Of a stretch of 14,154 nucleotides of DNA, positions 1 to 7,117 are shown piece after piece; position 1 is the first letter of the stretch; the number at the start of each line of letters is the position of its first letter. This DNA is from DATJZH01 sp035499215 (GTDB lineage Bacteria > Actinomycetota > Actinomycetes > Streptosporangiales > Streptosporangiaceae), in contig DATJZH010000158.1 of NCBI GenBank assembly GCA_035499215.1, positions 1 through 14,154 on the forward strand, read 5' to 3'. The translations under genes were made by a program, and so were the position numbers. The notes below the pieces were generated by a model. It saw only the letters and a program-made list of their open reading frames with translations. It did no database searches and was not told the DNA's origin.

Positions 1-481
<481 letters not shown>

Positions 482-692
482 CTCGTCGCTCCGCTCGTGC
501 CGTGTCTCGCCCATTGCTGATGGCCCCCGGCATGCCAGCTCAGTCCAGTCATGGTCCGGGTCCGCCGACCGCATCGCCCCGAGACCGAGCCGTGCAGTAG
601 CCTCCCATCCTCCGCCTGTCCGGGGCGCCAGCACAGCCTCGCCGGTCCCGGCCGGTCCCGGCCGGACGCGCGCAGCAGCTCCTGCGAGTCAT

Positions 693-719
693 GCACCGGC
701 GGCCGGGCAGGCCCGGTGC
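693..719 (-). terminator. possible hairpin terminator after the acyl-CoA dehydrogenase gene
   Basis: Arms GCACCGG (693-699) and CCGGTGC (713-719) pair perfectly, and an inner GCC/GGC extends the stem. It lies about 49 nt beyond the acyl-CoA dehydrogenase stop in the transcribed direction. There is no T-tract, so it would be a U-less actinobacterial type or only a GC-rich stem. The rest of 482-767 shows no convincing gene; it contains a 10-nt unit gccggtcccg repeated from 641. Confidence 0.25.
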
Positions 720-767
720 GGCCCGGCACGGCCGTCGGGCGCGAGAAGGCGAGGAGGCGGCAGGCTG

Positions 768-1937
768 TCACTTCAGGACCTGCCGCGCCATGACCGCCCG
801 CAGGACCTGGTTGGTGCCCCCGTAGATCTGGGTGGCCTTGGCGTCGCGCATCATCCGCTCGACCGGGTAGTCGCTGACGTACCCGCAGCCGCCGAGCAAC
901 TGCACCGCATCGGTCGTGACGTCCATTGCCGCGTCCGACGCGAAGCACTTGCAGGCGCAGGACATGAAGGTCAGGCCCGGGCTCGCCGCACCGGACAGCG
1001 CACGCTCGGAGCGGGCGGCGGCCGCATAGGTCAGCTGCCGGGCAGCCTCGACCTTCATCGCCATGTCAGCGAGCATGAACTGGACGCCCTGGAACTCGGC
1101 GACGGCCTTGCCGAACTGCCGTCGTTCCTGCACATACCCGCTCGCGTAGTCGAGCGCCCCCTGCGCGATGCCGAGTGCCTGCGCGGCTATGACGACCCCG
1201 CTGTGGTCGAGGGTGCGCAGCGCGGTGCGGAACCCGGTGCCCTCCGCACCGATCATCCGGTCAGCCGGGATCACGCAGTCGTCGAAGTACAGCTCGCGAG
1301 TCGGCAGGCCTTTGACCCCAAGCTTGTGCTCGGGCGCGCCGAGCGCCAGGCCCTCATCACCGGACTCGACGACGAAGGCGGAGATGCCGCCGGTTCCGGC
1401 GTCCGGATCGGTTACCGCCATGACGGTGTAGTACTTGGAGATTCCCGCGTTGGTTATCCAGCGCTTGGTCCCGTTCAGCACATAGGTGTCGCCGTCGCGG
1501 ACAGCGCTGGTCCGCATCGCCGCGGCATCCGAGCCCGCCTCCGGCTCCGAGAACGCGTACGAGAACATGGCTTCGCCGCGGGCGACCGGCGCCAGGTAGC
1601 GCTGTTTCAGCTCTTCAGCCGCCGAGAGCAGCAGCGGCATCGTACCGAGCCCGTTGACCACGGGAATCAGCGAGCTGGAAGCGCAGGCCCGCGCTATCTC
1701 CTCGATCACGATGACGGTCGCGATGGCATCCGCCTCCGGGCCTCCGTAGGCCGCCGGAATGTGCGGGGCATGCAGGTCCGCCTTGACGAGAGCGTCGTAC
1801 GCCTCCGCCGGAAATTCCGCCGACTCATCCACCCTGGCCGCGTGCGGCGCGATCTTGTCATTGGCGAGCGCCCGGACGGAATGGCGCAGCGCGTCGTGTT
1901 CTGGTGACAGGGCGAAGGCCGGAAAGTCAAGGCTCAT
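768..1937 (-). CDS. acyl-CoA dehydrogenase, FadE25-like, catalytic Glu replaced by Gly
   Basis: At 389 residues this is the normal length of an FAD-dependent acyl-CoA dehydrogenase, which would make the alpha-beta double bond in an acyl-CoA and pass electrons to ETF. The N-terminal helical domain is followed by the FAD/substrate motif YAFSEPEAGSDAAAMR (127-142), WITNAG (160-165), LGVKGLPTRELYF (206-218) and the C-terminal helical domain with RRQFGKAVAEFQGVQFMLADMA (272-293). The best remembered match is mycobacterial FadE25. The C-terminal IYEGTNQ motif, which holds the catalytic base of most families, reads IYGGTNQ here (Gly373, codon GGG at 819-821). The alternative helix-G glutamate of the IVD/LCAD type is also missing (LDHSG, Ser246). 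Fold and cofactor binding look intact but dehydrogenase activity is doubtful. It follows the SDR gene by 37 nt, so co-transcription is possible, although a leaderless promoter candidate precedes it. Confidence 0.93.
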   Translation of the reverse strand: MSLDFPAFALSPEHDALRHSVRALANDKIAPHAARVDESAEFPAEAYDALVKADLHAPHIPAAYGGPEADAIATVIVIEEIARACASSSLIPVVNGLGTMPLLLSAAEELKQRYLAPVARGEAMFSYAFSEPEAGSDAAAMRTSAVRDGDTYVLNGTKRWITNAGISKYYTVMAVTDPDAGTGGISAFVVESGDEGLALGAPEHKLGVKGLPTRELYFDDCVIPADRMIGAEGTGFRTALRTLDHSGVVIAAQALGIAQGALDYASGYVQERRQFGKAVAEFQGVQFMLADMAMKVEAARQLTYAAAARSERALSGAASPGLTFMSCACKCFASDAAMDVTTDAVQLLGGCGYVSDYPVERMMRDAKATQIYGGTNQVLRAVMARQVLK

Positions 1938-1944
1938 GGCCTTG

Positions 1945-1950
1945 ATGGTA
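1945..1950 (-). promoter_or_regulatory. candidate -10 element for a leaderless acyl-CoA dehydrogenase transcript
   Basis: On the minus strand TACCAT (TANNNT pattern) lies 7 nt before the ATG at 1937, the spacing expected if transcription begins at the start codon. Only AAGG, very close to the ATG, resembles a ribosome site. No clear -35 TTGACA box is visible. The same TTACCATC string precedes the response regulator gene. Confidence 0.35.
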
Positions 1951-1974
1951 AGTCGCCGGCTGCGATCGCCGCGT

Positions 1975-2790
1975 CTACGAGCGCGCCCGGTTGATGGTGG
2001 CGGGCTGCACGACCCGCTCGGCCAGGAAGTCTTCCCACGTCCGGTGACCCGCTGCCCGGTCGGGAGCCAGGTTCGCGCCAGCCCGGACCGCGCGGGCAGC
2101 CTGTCCCGGAAGCCGGACCGCCACCATCAGCCGGTGCTTGCGGCTAGCCCGCAGATACCCGCGGATCAGGTCGGCCAGCAGGTACATCCGCGGCCCGGCC
2201 ATATCGGGCGCCAGCCCGGCCGGGGTGCCGAGCGCCAGTTCCACCAGCCGGGCCGCGACCTCGCCGGCGTCGACCGGCTGGAACCGAAAGCCGGCCGGAA
2301 CCGGTATCACCGGCAGCTTCGCCGTCTGCTGGGCCACCTTCAGGACCAGGTCATGGAACTGGGCGGCGCGCAGCGTCGTCCACGGCAGGCCAGAGCCGGC
2401 CACGGCCCGCTCCGCGGCCAGCTTGGCCGCGAAGTAGCCGAACATGGCGCGGTCGACGGCGCTGATGACCGGGATCCGGTCGGCGCCGACGACCGAGATG
2501 TACACCAGGTGCTGCGCCCGCGCCCGCGACGCGGCGCGCACCAGGTTCCGGGTCGCCTCGTCGTCGCCCTTGCTGCTGCCCGCGCAGTGCACGATGATCC
2601 CGGCACCGTCCACCGCGGCCTGGATACCCTCGTCCCCGAGCAGGTCACCGGTCACGTACTCGATACCCTCCGCGGGCGCGCGGGTGCGGCGGCTGAGCAC
2701 CCGGACATCCCAGCCCGCCTCCCGCAGGCGCGCGACGACGTGGCGCCCCAGCGTGCCCGTGCCGCCAGTGACCAGGATTGGTGATGTCAT
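1975..2790 (-). CDS. atypical SDR / NmrA-like NAD(P)-binding epimerase-type oxidoreductase
   Basis: The 271-residue protein has a Rossmann fold. The nucleotide-binding glycine motif VTGGTGTLG is at residues 7-15, followed by a predicted second strand VRVLSRR (29-35), D49 in TGDLL, and HCAGSS (68-73) after strand 4. YISVVGAD (97-104) precedes a YxxxK pair at Y119/K123 (GYFAAKLAAER), and LRAAQFHD (140-147) is typical of actinobacterial NmrA-like SDRs. It probably binds NAD(P)(H) and acts in the cytosol; the substrate cannot be told. The start is fixed by AGGAGG four bases before the ATG. It diverges from the ECF sigma gene across 231 bp, and genes next to ECF41-type sigma factors are often epimerase/oxidoreductase-like and controlled by that sigma factor. 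That relationship is inferred here, not shown. The acyl-CoA dehydrogenase gene follows in the same direction. Confidence 0.88.
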   Translation of the reverse strand: MTSPILVTGGTGTLGRHVVARLREAGWDVRVLSRRTRAPAEGIEYVTGDLLGDEGIQAAVDGAGIIVHCAGSSKGDDEATRNLVRAASRARAQHLVYISVVGADRIPVISAVDRAMFGYFAAKLAAERAVAGSGLPWTTLRAAQFHDLVLKVAQQTAKLPVIPVPAGFRFQPVDAGEVAARLVELALGTPAGLAPDMAGPRMYLLADLIRGYLRASRKHRLMVAVRLPGQAARAVRAGANLAPDRAAGHRTWEDFLAERVVQPATINRARS

Positions 2791-2958
2791 AGCTCCTCCT
2801 CAGCGATGGTCTTCCGGGAATGCCGCTTCTTCATCGTGGCTTGCCGGGGCCGGTCGCAACATCGCCCACCTGGCGGATCTCACGCCCGGATCCGGCTCGC
2901 GTCGCACCCGGAGCGGCCGCACCCGGAGCCCGCCCTGCCGGGCGCCAGGCGCCCCGCA

Positions 2959-2985
2959 TGTCACGTCCGCGGGGTGCCGGGTGTC
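2959..2985 (+). promoter_or_regulatory. candidate ECF-type promoter for the sigma factor gene (autoregulation)
   Basis: TGTCACG (2959-2965), a 16-base spacer and TGTC (2982-2985) resemble the ECF41 promoter as I remember it (TGTCACA, 16 bases, CGTC), with one mismatch in each box. A transcript would start near 2990, about 30 nt before the sigma start at 3022, leaving room for GAGAG at 3007-3011 as ribosome site. The consensus is recalled from memory, not checked. Confidence 0.4.
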
Positions 2986-3004
2986 AGTGTGGTGACACCC
3001 GGCA
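2975..3004. repeat. perfect inverted repeat, 12-bp arms with 6-nt spacer, at the sigma/SDR promoters
   Basis: TGCCGGGTGTCA (2975-2986) and TGACACCCGGCA (2993-3004) are exact reverse complements around gtgtgg. The symmetry centre, 2989.5, is also the centre of the outer TGTCAC/GTGACA pair (2959-2964 and 3015-3020), so the two promoter candidates are mirror images. It could be an operator, or a stem in the 5' leader 17 nt before the sigma start codon. Both -10 candidates fall inside the arms. Confidence 0.85.
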
Positions 3005-3020
3005 ACGAGAGAATGTGACA
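2994..3020 (-). promoter_or_regulatory. candidate ECF-type promoter for the SDR gene
   Basis: Reading the minus strand, TGTCACA (3020-3014), a 16-base spacer and TGTC (2997-2994) match the remembered ECF41 pattern with one mismatch in the -10. Transcription would run left from about 2988 and give the SDR mRNA a leader of nearly 200 nt. That leader contains a direct repeat of cgcacccggagc (2903-2914 and 2918-2929) and a GGGCGCC/GGCGCCC dyad at 2940-2954. The -35 box lies between the sigma gene's ribosome site and start codon, so this promoter fully overlaps the opposite one. Confidence 0.4.
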
Positions 3021-3021
3021 G

Positions 3022-3957
3022 ATGGCCGACAGTGACTGGCTGGCAGCCGCCTTCGAGGAACACCGCGATCACCTGCGTGCGGTGGCCTACCGGCTGCTCG
3101 GCTCGATGACCGACGCCGACGACGCGGTCCAGGACGCCTGGCTGCGGCTGACTGGCGCGGATACCGGCGAGGTGGAGAATCTCGGCAGCTGGCTGACGAC
3201 AGTCGTCGCGCGGGTGTCCCTGAATATGCTCCGGTCGCGGCGGTACCGGCCCGAGGACCCGGTCGGTAATTCCTGGCCAGGTGCCGCGGAGGTGGCGGCC
3301 AGGACCGGCGCGGCGGCCGGGCCCGGCGGTGCCGGCCCGGCCGGCCGGGCCGGCGATCCGGAGGACGAGGCTGTGCTCGCCGACTCGGTGGGCATCGCCC
3401 TGCTGGTCGTGCTCGACAGGCTCACGCCGGCCGAGCGGCTCGCGTTCGTGCTGCACGACATGTTCGCCGTGCCGTTCACTGAGGTGGCGGCCGTGCTCGG
3501 GCGCTCGACGGACGCGACGCGGCAGCTCGCCAGCCGGGCCCGGCGCCGGGTACGCGCAGCGCCCAGCCCAGATCGCGCCGCCGACCTCGCCCGCCAGCGG
3601 GAGGTGGCCGCCGCGTTCCTCGCCGCATCCCGTGGCGGCGATCTGCGTGCCCTCGTCGCGCTGCTGGACTCCGATGTCACGCTGACAGCCGACGCCGTCG
3701 CCGCCCCGTCCGGCAAGCCGGTGCTGCTGCGGGGCGCGGACATGGTCGCCAGGGGCGCGCTTGCGGCCTCCGGCCGGGCGGGGCATTCCCGGCTGGCCCT
3801 GATCGACGGGGCAGCGGGCATCATATTCGCGCCGGCCGGCCGGCTGCAGGCCGTGCTGGCCCTGACGGTCAGCGCCGCGCGCCAGATCACGGCCATCGAG
3901 GTGGTAGCCGATCCGGGCCGGCTGCGTCGGCTGCGGCTGGCAGTGCTGCCGGACTAG
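3022..3957 (+). CDS. ECF sigma factor with fused SnoaL-like C-terminal domain (ECF41/ECF56, SigJ-like)
   Basis: This 311-residue protein directs RNA polymerase to specific promoters. Region 2 spans about residues 9-75 (FEEHRDHLRAVAYRLLGSM, then DADDAVQDAWLR and the LGSWLTTVVARVSLNMLRSRR segment). Region 4 spans about 132-180 (LTPAERLAFVLHDMFAVPFTEVA, then RSTDATRQLASRARRRVR, the DNA-reading helix-turn-helix). From about 190 a SnoaL/NTF2-like domain follows, ending in IEVVADPGRLRRLRLAVLPD. In SnoaL-fused ECF groups this domain replaces a separate anti-sigma factor as regulator; none is encoded next to it. The linker between regions 2 and 4 is long and Gly/Ala/Pro-rich (about 85-115), and the WLPEP motif I remember from ECF41 linkers is absent, so group membership is uncertain. 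GAGAGAA precedes the ATG. The start lies just past a symmetric promoter/inverted-repeat region shared with the divergent SDR gene, suggesting autoregulation. Confidence 0.9.
   Translation: MADSDWLAAAFEEHRDHLRAVAYRLLGSMTDADDAVQDAWLRLTGADTGEVENLGSWLTTVVARVSLNMLRSRRYRPEDPVGNSWPGAAEVAARTGAAAGPGGAGPAGRAGDPEDEAVLADSVGIALLVVLDRLTPAERLAFVLHDMFAVPFTEVAAVLGRSTDATRQLASRARRRVRAAPSPDRAADLARQREVAAAFLAASRGGDLRALVALLDSDVTLTADAVAAPSGKPVLLRGADMVARGALAASGRAGHSRLALIDGAAGIIFAPAGRLQAVLALTVSAARQITAIEVVADPGRLRRLRLAVLPD
3331..3354. repeat. perfect 24-bp loopless palindrome inside the sigma factor linker
   Basis: GCCGGCCCGGCC followed directly by its exact reverse complement. It is built only of G and C and encodes part of the low-complexity Gly/Ala/Pro linker between sigma regions 2 and 4. 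It probably reflects GC-rich slippage or linker expansion, but it could fold strongly in the mRNA. Confidence 0.7.
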
Positions 3958-3993
3958 ACATGCCGCGGGACTGAGCAGGGAGCTGACGAGAAG

Positions 3994-5268
3994 ATGACCG
4001 ACCAGCGGTCTGTGCTGTCACCGCAGGGACGCGAGCTGCTGGCACGCCTGGCCGGCGAGCACATCGACCCGCGGCAGGCGCTGCGGCTGGCGCGGGCGCT
4101 GCGCGCCGGCTACCCGCCCGGTCTGGTCGCCGCCGCGCTCACCCAGCAGGCGCTGCGCGTCACCGCCCGCGCCAAGTTCAGCCGCGCCCACGAGATGCTG
4201 TTCACCCGGCCGGGGCTGGAGCAGGCATCATCCGAGCTCACCGCCCGCCACGGCGCTGCGAGGTTCGCCGCGGCACGGCTGGTCGCCGACCTTTGCTGCG
4301 GCATCGGCGGCAGCCTCACCGCGCTTGCCGCCGGGCGAGACGCACTCGGTGTCGATCGCGATCTCACCAGCGTTGAATTCGCCCGGCATAACGCCGCCGT
4401 CTACGGCGCGGCCGACGGGCTGGCCGTCGTGTGCGCAGACGTCCGCGATCTCCCGCTGACCGGGCCGCGCCGCAATGAGCGAGCCCGCGGCGACGGCGCC
4501 GCCCGGCCGGTCCGGGCCGTTGACGCCGTGTTCATCGACCCCGCGCGCCGGTCCGCCGGGGGAAGGCTGACGGGCGGGCGCAGCGACCCGCCGCTGGACT
4601 GGTGCCTCGGCCTGGCCGGCCGCATCCCGTCGGTCGGCATCAAGGCCGCACCGGGCCTGGCCCGCGACCTCGTGCCAGCCGGCTGGGAAATCGAGTTCCT
4701 GGCGGTGGGGCGCAGCCTTAAGGAGGCACTGCTGTGGTCCCCGGCGCTGGCGACGGCGGGCCGCCGCGCCACGGTGCTGCCCGGCGGTTACACGCTGACG
4801 TCCTCATCCGCGCCGCCGGCCCCGCTTGCCGCGCCCGGCGGCTACCTGCTCGACCCGAACCCCGCAGTCACCAGGGCGGGGCTGGTGCAGCAGCTCGCCA
4901 GCCAGCTGGGCGCATGGCAGATCGACCCGATGATCGCGTTCTTGTCCGCTGACAGGCCGCTGCGGACACCGTTCGGCCGGGCGCTGCGTGTCCTGGAGTC
5001 GGCGCCGTGGCATGAGAAGGAGTTCGCCCGGCGCCTGCGCGCCCTCGGCGTCGGGACAGCCGACATCCGCCGCCGTGGACTGGCCGGCGACGTCCAGCAG
5101 ATCCACCGCCGTCTCGGGCTGCGGGGCGAGCGCAGCGCGACGATCGTCATTACGCGGCGGAACGGCAGGCCCTGGGGACTGATCTGCACTGCCGCCGATG
5201 ACTGCGCCGCCGATCCCAGCGCTGCCGATGACATCGCCGCCGATCCCAGCGAGCCGGGCACGCCGTGA
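3994..5268 (+). CDS. class I SAM-dependent methyltransferase with THUMP-like C-terminal domain
   Basis: The 424-residue protein has an N-terminal helical region (ALTQQALRVTARAKFSRAHEMLFTR within about 48-72). A Rossmann methyltransferase core follows: SAM motif I DLCCGIGGS at 99-107, an acidic residue after strand 2 in GVDRD (119-123), CADVRDLPL (147-155) and IDPARR (181-186). The C-terminal part has YLLDPNPAVTRAGLV (284-298) and then the THUMP-like module (about 341-397) ending TIVITRRNGRPW. This matches a conserved actinobacterial family annotated as THUMP-like methyltransferases. RNA modification is suggested by the domain name only; the substrate is unknown. The family's usual DLCCGIGGD has Ser instead of Asp here. 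The gene starts 36 nt after the sigma gene in the same direction, so they may be co-transcribed. The last ~25 residues are a repetitive acidic tail (AADDCAADPS, then AADDIAADPS) not typical of the domain. Confidence 0.85.
   Translation: MTDQRSVLSPQGRELLARLAGEHIDPRQALRLARALRAGYPPGLVAAALTQQALRVTARAKFSRAHEMLFTRPGLEQASSELTARHGAARFAAARLVADLCCGIGGSLTALAAGRDALGVDRDLTSVEFARHNAAVYGAADGLAVVCADVRDLPLTGPRRNERARGDGAARPVRAVDAVFIDPARRSAGGRLTGGRSDPPLDWCLGLAGRIPSVGIKAAPGLARDLVPAGWEIEFLAVGRSLKEALLWSPALATAGRRATVLPGGYTLTSSSAPPAPLAAPGGYLLDPNPAVTRAGLVQQLASQLGAWQIDPMIAFLSADRPLRTPFGRALRVLESAPWHEKEFARRLRALGVGTADIRRRGLAGDVQQIHRRLGLRGERSATIVITRRNGRPWGLICTAADDCAADPSAADDIAADPSEPGTP
5191..5250 (+). repeat. 30-bp tandem duplication in the methyltransferase C-terminal tail
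   Basis: Two adjacent 30-bp copies (5191-5220 and 5221-5250) differ at three positions. They encode AADDCAADPS and AADDIAADPS. The reading frame is kept and the stop codon follows six codons later, so this is an in-frame tail expansion. Confidence 0.85.
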
Positions 5269-5286
5269 GCCCGGGCAGCCGGCGAG

Positions 5287-5829
5287 TCAGAGCCCCGCCA
5301 TGCGGTCCTGCTGCTCGCCGCCGGGGTGCAGCCGGAGCCTCGCCCGCAGCGCCGCTCCCTTGGCCTGTGCTGTGGCACGGAGCTCTTGCTGGAAGGCGAT
5401 CATCGCGGTGCGCAGTCCCGCATCGGAGACCGCCAGGATGCGGACGGCCAGCAGGCCGGCGTTGCGCGCGCCGCCGACGGCAACCGTTGCGACCGGGATC
5501 CCGGCCGGCATCTGCGCAATGGACAGCAGCGAGTCCACCCCGTCGAGGTGAGCCAGCGGGACGGGGACCCCGATCACCGGCAGCGGCGTCATGGCGGCCA
5601 GCATGCCGGGCAGGTGCGCGGCTCCGCCGGCTCCGGCGATGATGACCCGCAGGCCGCGGTCCGCAGCGGCAGAACCATAATTGATCATGTCCCGAGGCAT
5701 CCGGTGCGCCGACAGCACGTCTGCCTCGTGCGGCACGCCGAACTCTGCCAGCGCGGTGACGGCCGCTTCCATCACCGGCCAGTCGGAGTCGCTGCCCATG
5801 ACGACGCTCACCAGCGGACGCTTGGCCAC
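5287..5829 (-). CDS. purE: N5-carboxyaminoimidazole ribonucleotide mutase PurE (class I)
   Basis: PurE converts N5-CAIR to CAIR in de novo purine synthesis, using the product of PurK encoded just upstream. All class I landmarks are present: MGSDSDWPVM near the N-terminus, SAHRMPRDM with the active-site histidine, GAGGAAHLPGMLAAMTPLPVIGVPV, and LDGVDSLLSIAQMPAGIPVATVAVGGARNAGLLA. The GTG at 5829 is chosen as start because AGGAGG lies exactly five bases upstream and the protein (180 residues, beginning VAKRPLVSVVMGSDSDW) then has normal family length. An ATG at 5901 in the same frame would add 24 low-complexity Ala/Gly/Asp residues and overlap the purK end by 8 nt. The gene converges with the methyltransferase gene, leaving only 18 nt between the two stops. 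Confidence 0.95.
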   Translation of the reverse strand: MAKRPLVSVVMGSDSDWPVMEAAVTALAEFGVPHEADVLSAHRMPRDMINYGSAAADRGLRVIIAGAGGAAHLPGMLAAMTPLPVIGVPVPLAHLDGVDSLLSIAQMPAGIPVATVAVGGARNAGLLAVRILAVSDAGLRTAMIAFQQELRATAQAKGAALRARLRLHPGGEQQDRMAGL

Positions 5830-5893
5830 CTGCGCCTCCTCATCCCGTCCTGTCCCGCCCGCAGCCGCCGCATCGCCAGGAGCGTCAGCAGCG

Positions 5894-7060
5894 TCAGCCA
5901 TGCTCGGTTCCCGAACTCAGGTAGCTGGCCGCTCTCCTGGCCCGGTCGCGCAGGGCGCTGATGCCGGCGCCGAGCACCGTCACGTGCCCGACTTTACGGC
6001 CGGGACGGACCGGCTTGCCGTACAGATGCACCCGCACCCCCGGATCGCCGGCGAGCACGTGCAGCAGCCGCGGATAGATGTCAGGATCCTCGCCGCCGAG
6101 CACGTTTACCATCACCGCGTGCGGCGCGGCCAGTGCTGGCGCTCCGAGCGGCAGGTCAAGCACAGCGCGCAGATGCTGCTCGAACTGGGATGTCCGCGCG
6201 CCCTCGATCGTCCAGTGACCGCTGTTGTGCGGCCGCATGGCCAGCTCGTTCACGAGCAGGCCGGCCGCGGTCTGGAAGAGCTCAACAGCCAGCACGCCGA
6301 CGACGCCGAGCTCGGCCGCGAGCCGCAGTCCCAGCCGCTGCGCCGCGGCGGCACTGCCGGGCGCCAGGCCGGGAGCCGGCGCGAGCACCTCGCGGCAGAT
6401 GCCATCGCGCTGCACTGTCTCGACAACCGGGTAGACGGCGCCCTGGCCGCTCGGCGAACGGGCAACGACGACGGCGAGCTCGCGCTCGAGCGCGACGTGC
6501 TCCTCGACGATCAGCTCGATGCCGTGTGAGAGCACATCCGCCGCCGCGGCGGGCCCGGCGCAGATCCACACGCCCTTGCCGTCGTAGCCGCCCGTGACAG
6601 CCTTGAGCACCACGGGCCAGCCATGCTCCGCCGCGAAGGCCGTCACCTCACCGAGGCTGCTCACCGGGGCAAAAGGCGGGCATGGCACGCCGAGCGCGGC
6701 CAGCCGCTCGCGCATCACCCGCTTGTCCTGGGCGTGCCGCAGCGCCGCGGATCCGGGCCGGACGGTAATCCCGGCCTCCTCAAGCTCGCGCAGCGCGGCT
6801 GCGGGCACGTGCTCGTGATCAAAGGTGAGCACGTCGCAGCCGGCGGCAAAGGCCCGCAGGTCGCCGGCGAAGCGATAGTCCCCGAGGAACGTGCCGGCAC
6901 AGACCTGGGCCGCGCTCTCATCCGCGGCGCCGGCGAGCACCCGGAACCCGATGCCGAGGCTCACCGCGGCCTGACAGGTCATCCTGGCCAGCTGGCCGGC
7001 TCCGACCATCCCCACGATGGGCACTGCGCCCGGTCCGCGGGCGCTGCCTCGTTCCGCCAC
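5894..7060 (-). CDS. purK: N5-carboxyaminoimidazole ribonucleotide synthase PurK (ATP-grasp)
   Basis: PurK carboxylates AIR with bicarbonate and ATP to give N5-CAIR. The 388-residue protein begins with the pre-ATP-grasp motif GMVGAGQLARM (about 17-27). It continues with TFDHEHVP, QDKRVMRERLAALGVPCPPF, the ATP-binding loop LKAVTGGYDGKGVW, EEHVALERELAVVVARS, YPVVETVQRDGICREV, and the metal/phosphate-binding VELFQTAAGLLVNELAMRPHNSGHW. These are typical of actinobacterial PurK; both putative Mg-ligand glutamates (VELF and VNELA) are present. The GTG at 7060 fits a leaderless start, since TAGGCT lies seven bases before it; there is no clear ribosome site. It follows the histidine kinase gene by 57 nt and runs into purE. 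A common transcript with purE is very likely, and one with the two-component genes is possible. Confidence 0.96.
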   Translation of the reverse strand: MAERGSARGPGAVPIVGMVGAGQLARMTCQAAVSLGIGFRVLAGAADESAAQVCAGTFLGDYRFAGDLRAFAAGCDVLTFDHEHVPAAALRELEEAGITVRPGSAALRHAQDKRVMRERLAALGVPCPPFAPVSSLGEVTAFAAEHGWPVVLKAVTGGYDGKGVWICAGPAAAADVLSHGIELIVEEHVALERELAVVVARSPSGQGAVYPVVETVQRDGICREVLAPAPGLAPGSAAAAQRLGLRLAAELGVVGVLAVELFQTAAGLLVNELAMRPHNSGHWTIEGARTSQFEQHLRAVLDLPLGAPALAAPHAVMVNVLGGEDPDIYPRLLHVLAGDPGVRVHLYGKPVRPGRKVGHVTVLGAGISALRDRARRAASYLSSGTEHG

Positions 7061-7067
7061 CCGCCGT

Positions 7068-7073
7068 AGCCTA
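7068..7073 (-). promoter_or_regulatory. candidate -10 element for a leaderless purK transcript
   Basis: TAGGCT (TANNNT pattern) lies seven bases before the purK GTG on the minus strand, with no good ribosome site between them. It lies in the 57-nt gap between the kinase gene and purK. No -35 box is recognisable, so support is limited to spacing. Confidence 0.3.
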
Positions 7074-7117
7074 CGAGGTCAGGTCCGCCGCTTCGCGACC
7101 AGGGACGGGCCAGCTGA

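Noticed and set aside
641..665. Tandem gccggtcccg units considered as a CRISPR-like or regulatory repeat
   Set aside because: Only two and a half 10-bp units with no spacers, in GC-rich intergenic DNA; simple slippage explains it.
2800..3786. Minus-strand open frame of 328 codons opposite the sigma factor gene
   Set aside because: The plus strand carries clear sigma region 2, region 4 and SnoaL-like sequence; the antisense translation is Arg/Gly/Pro-rich noise.
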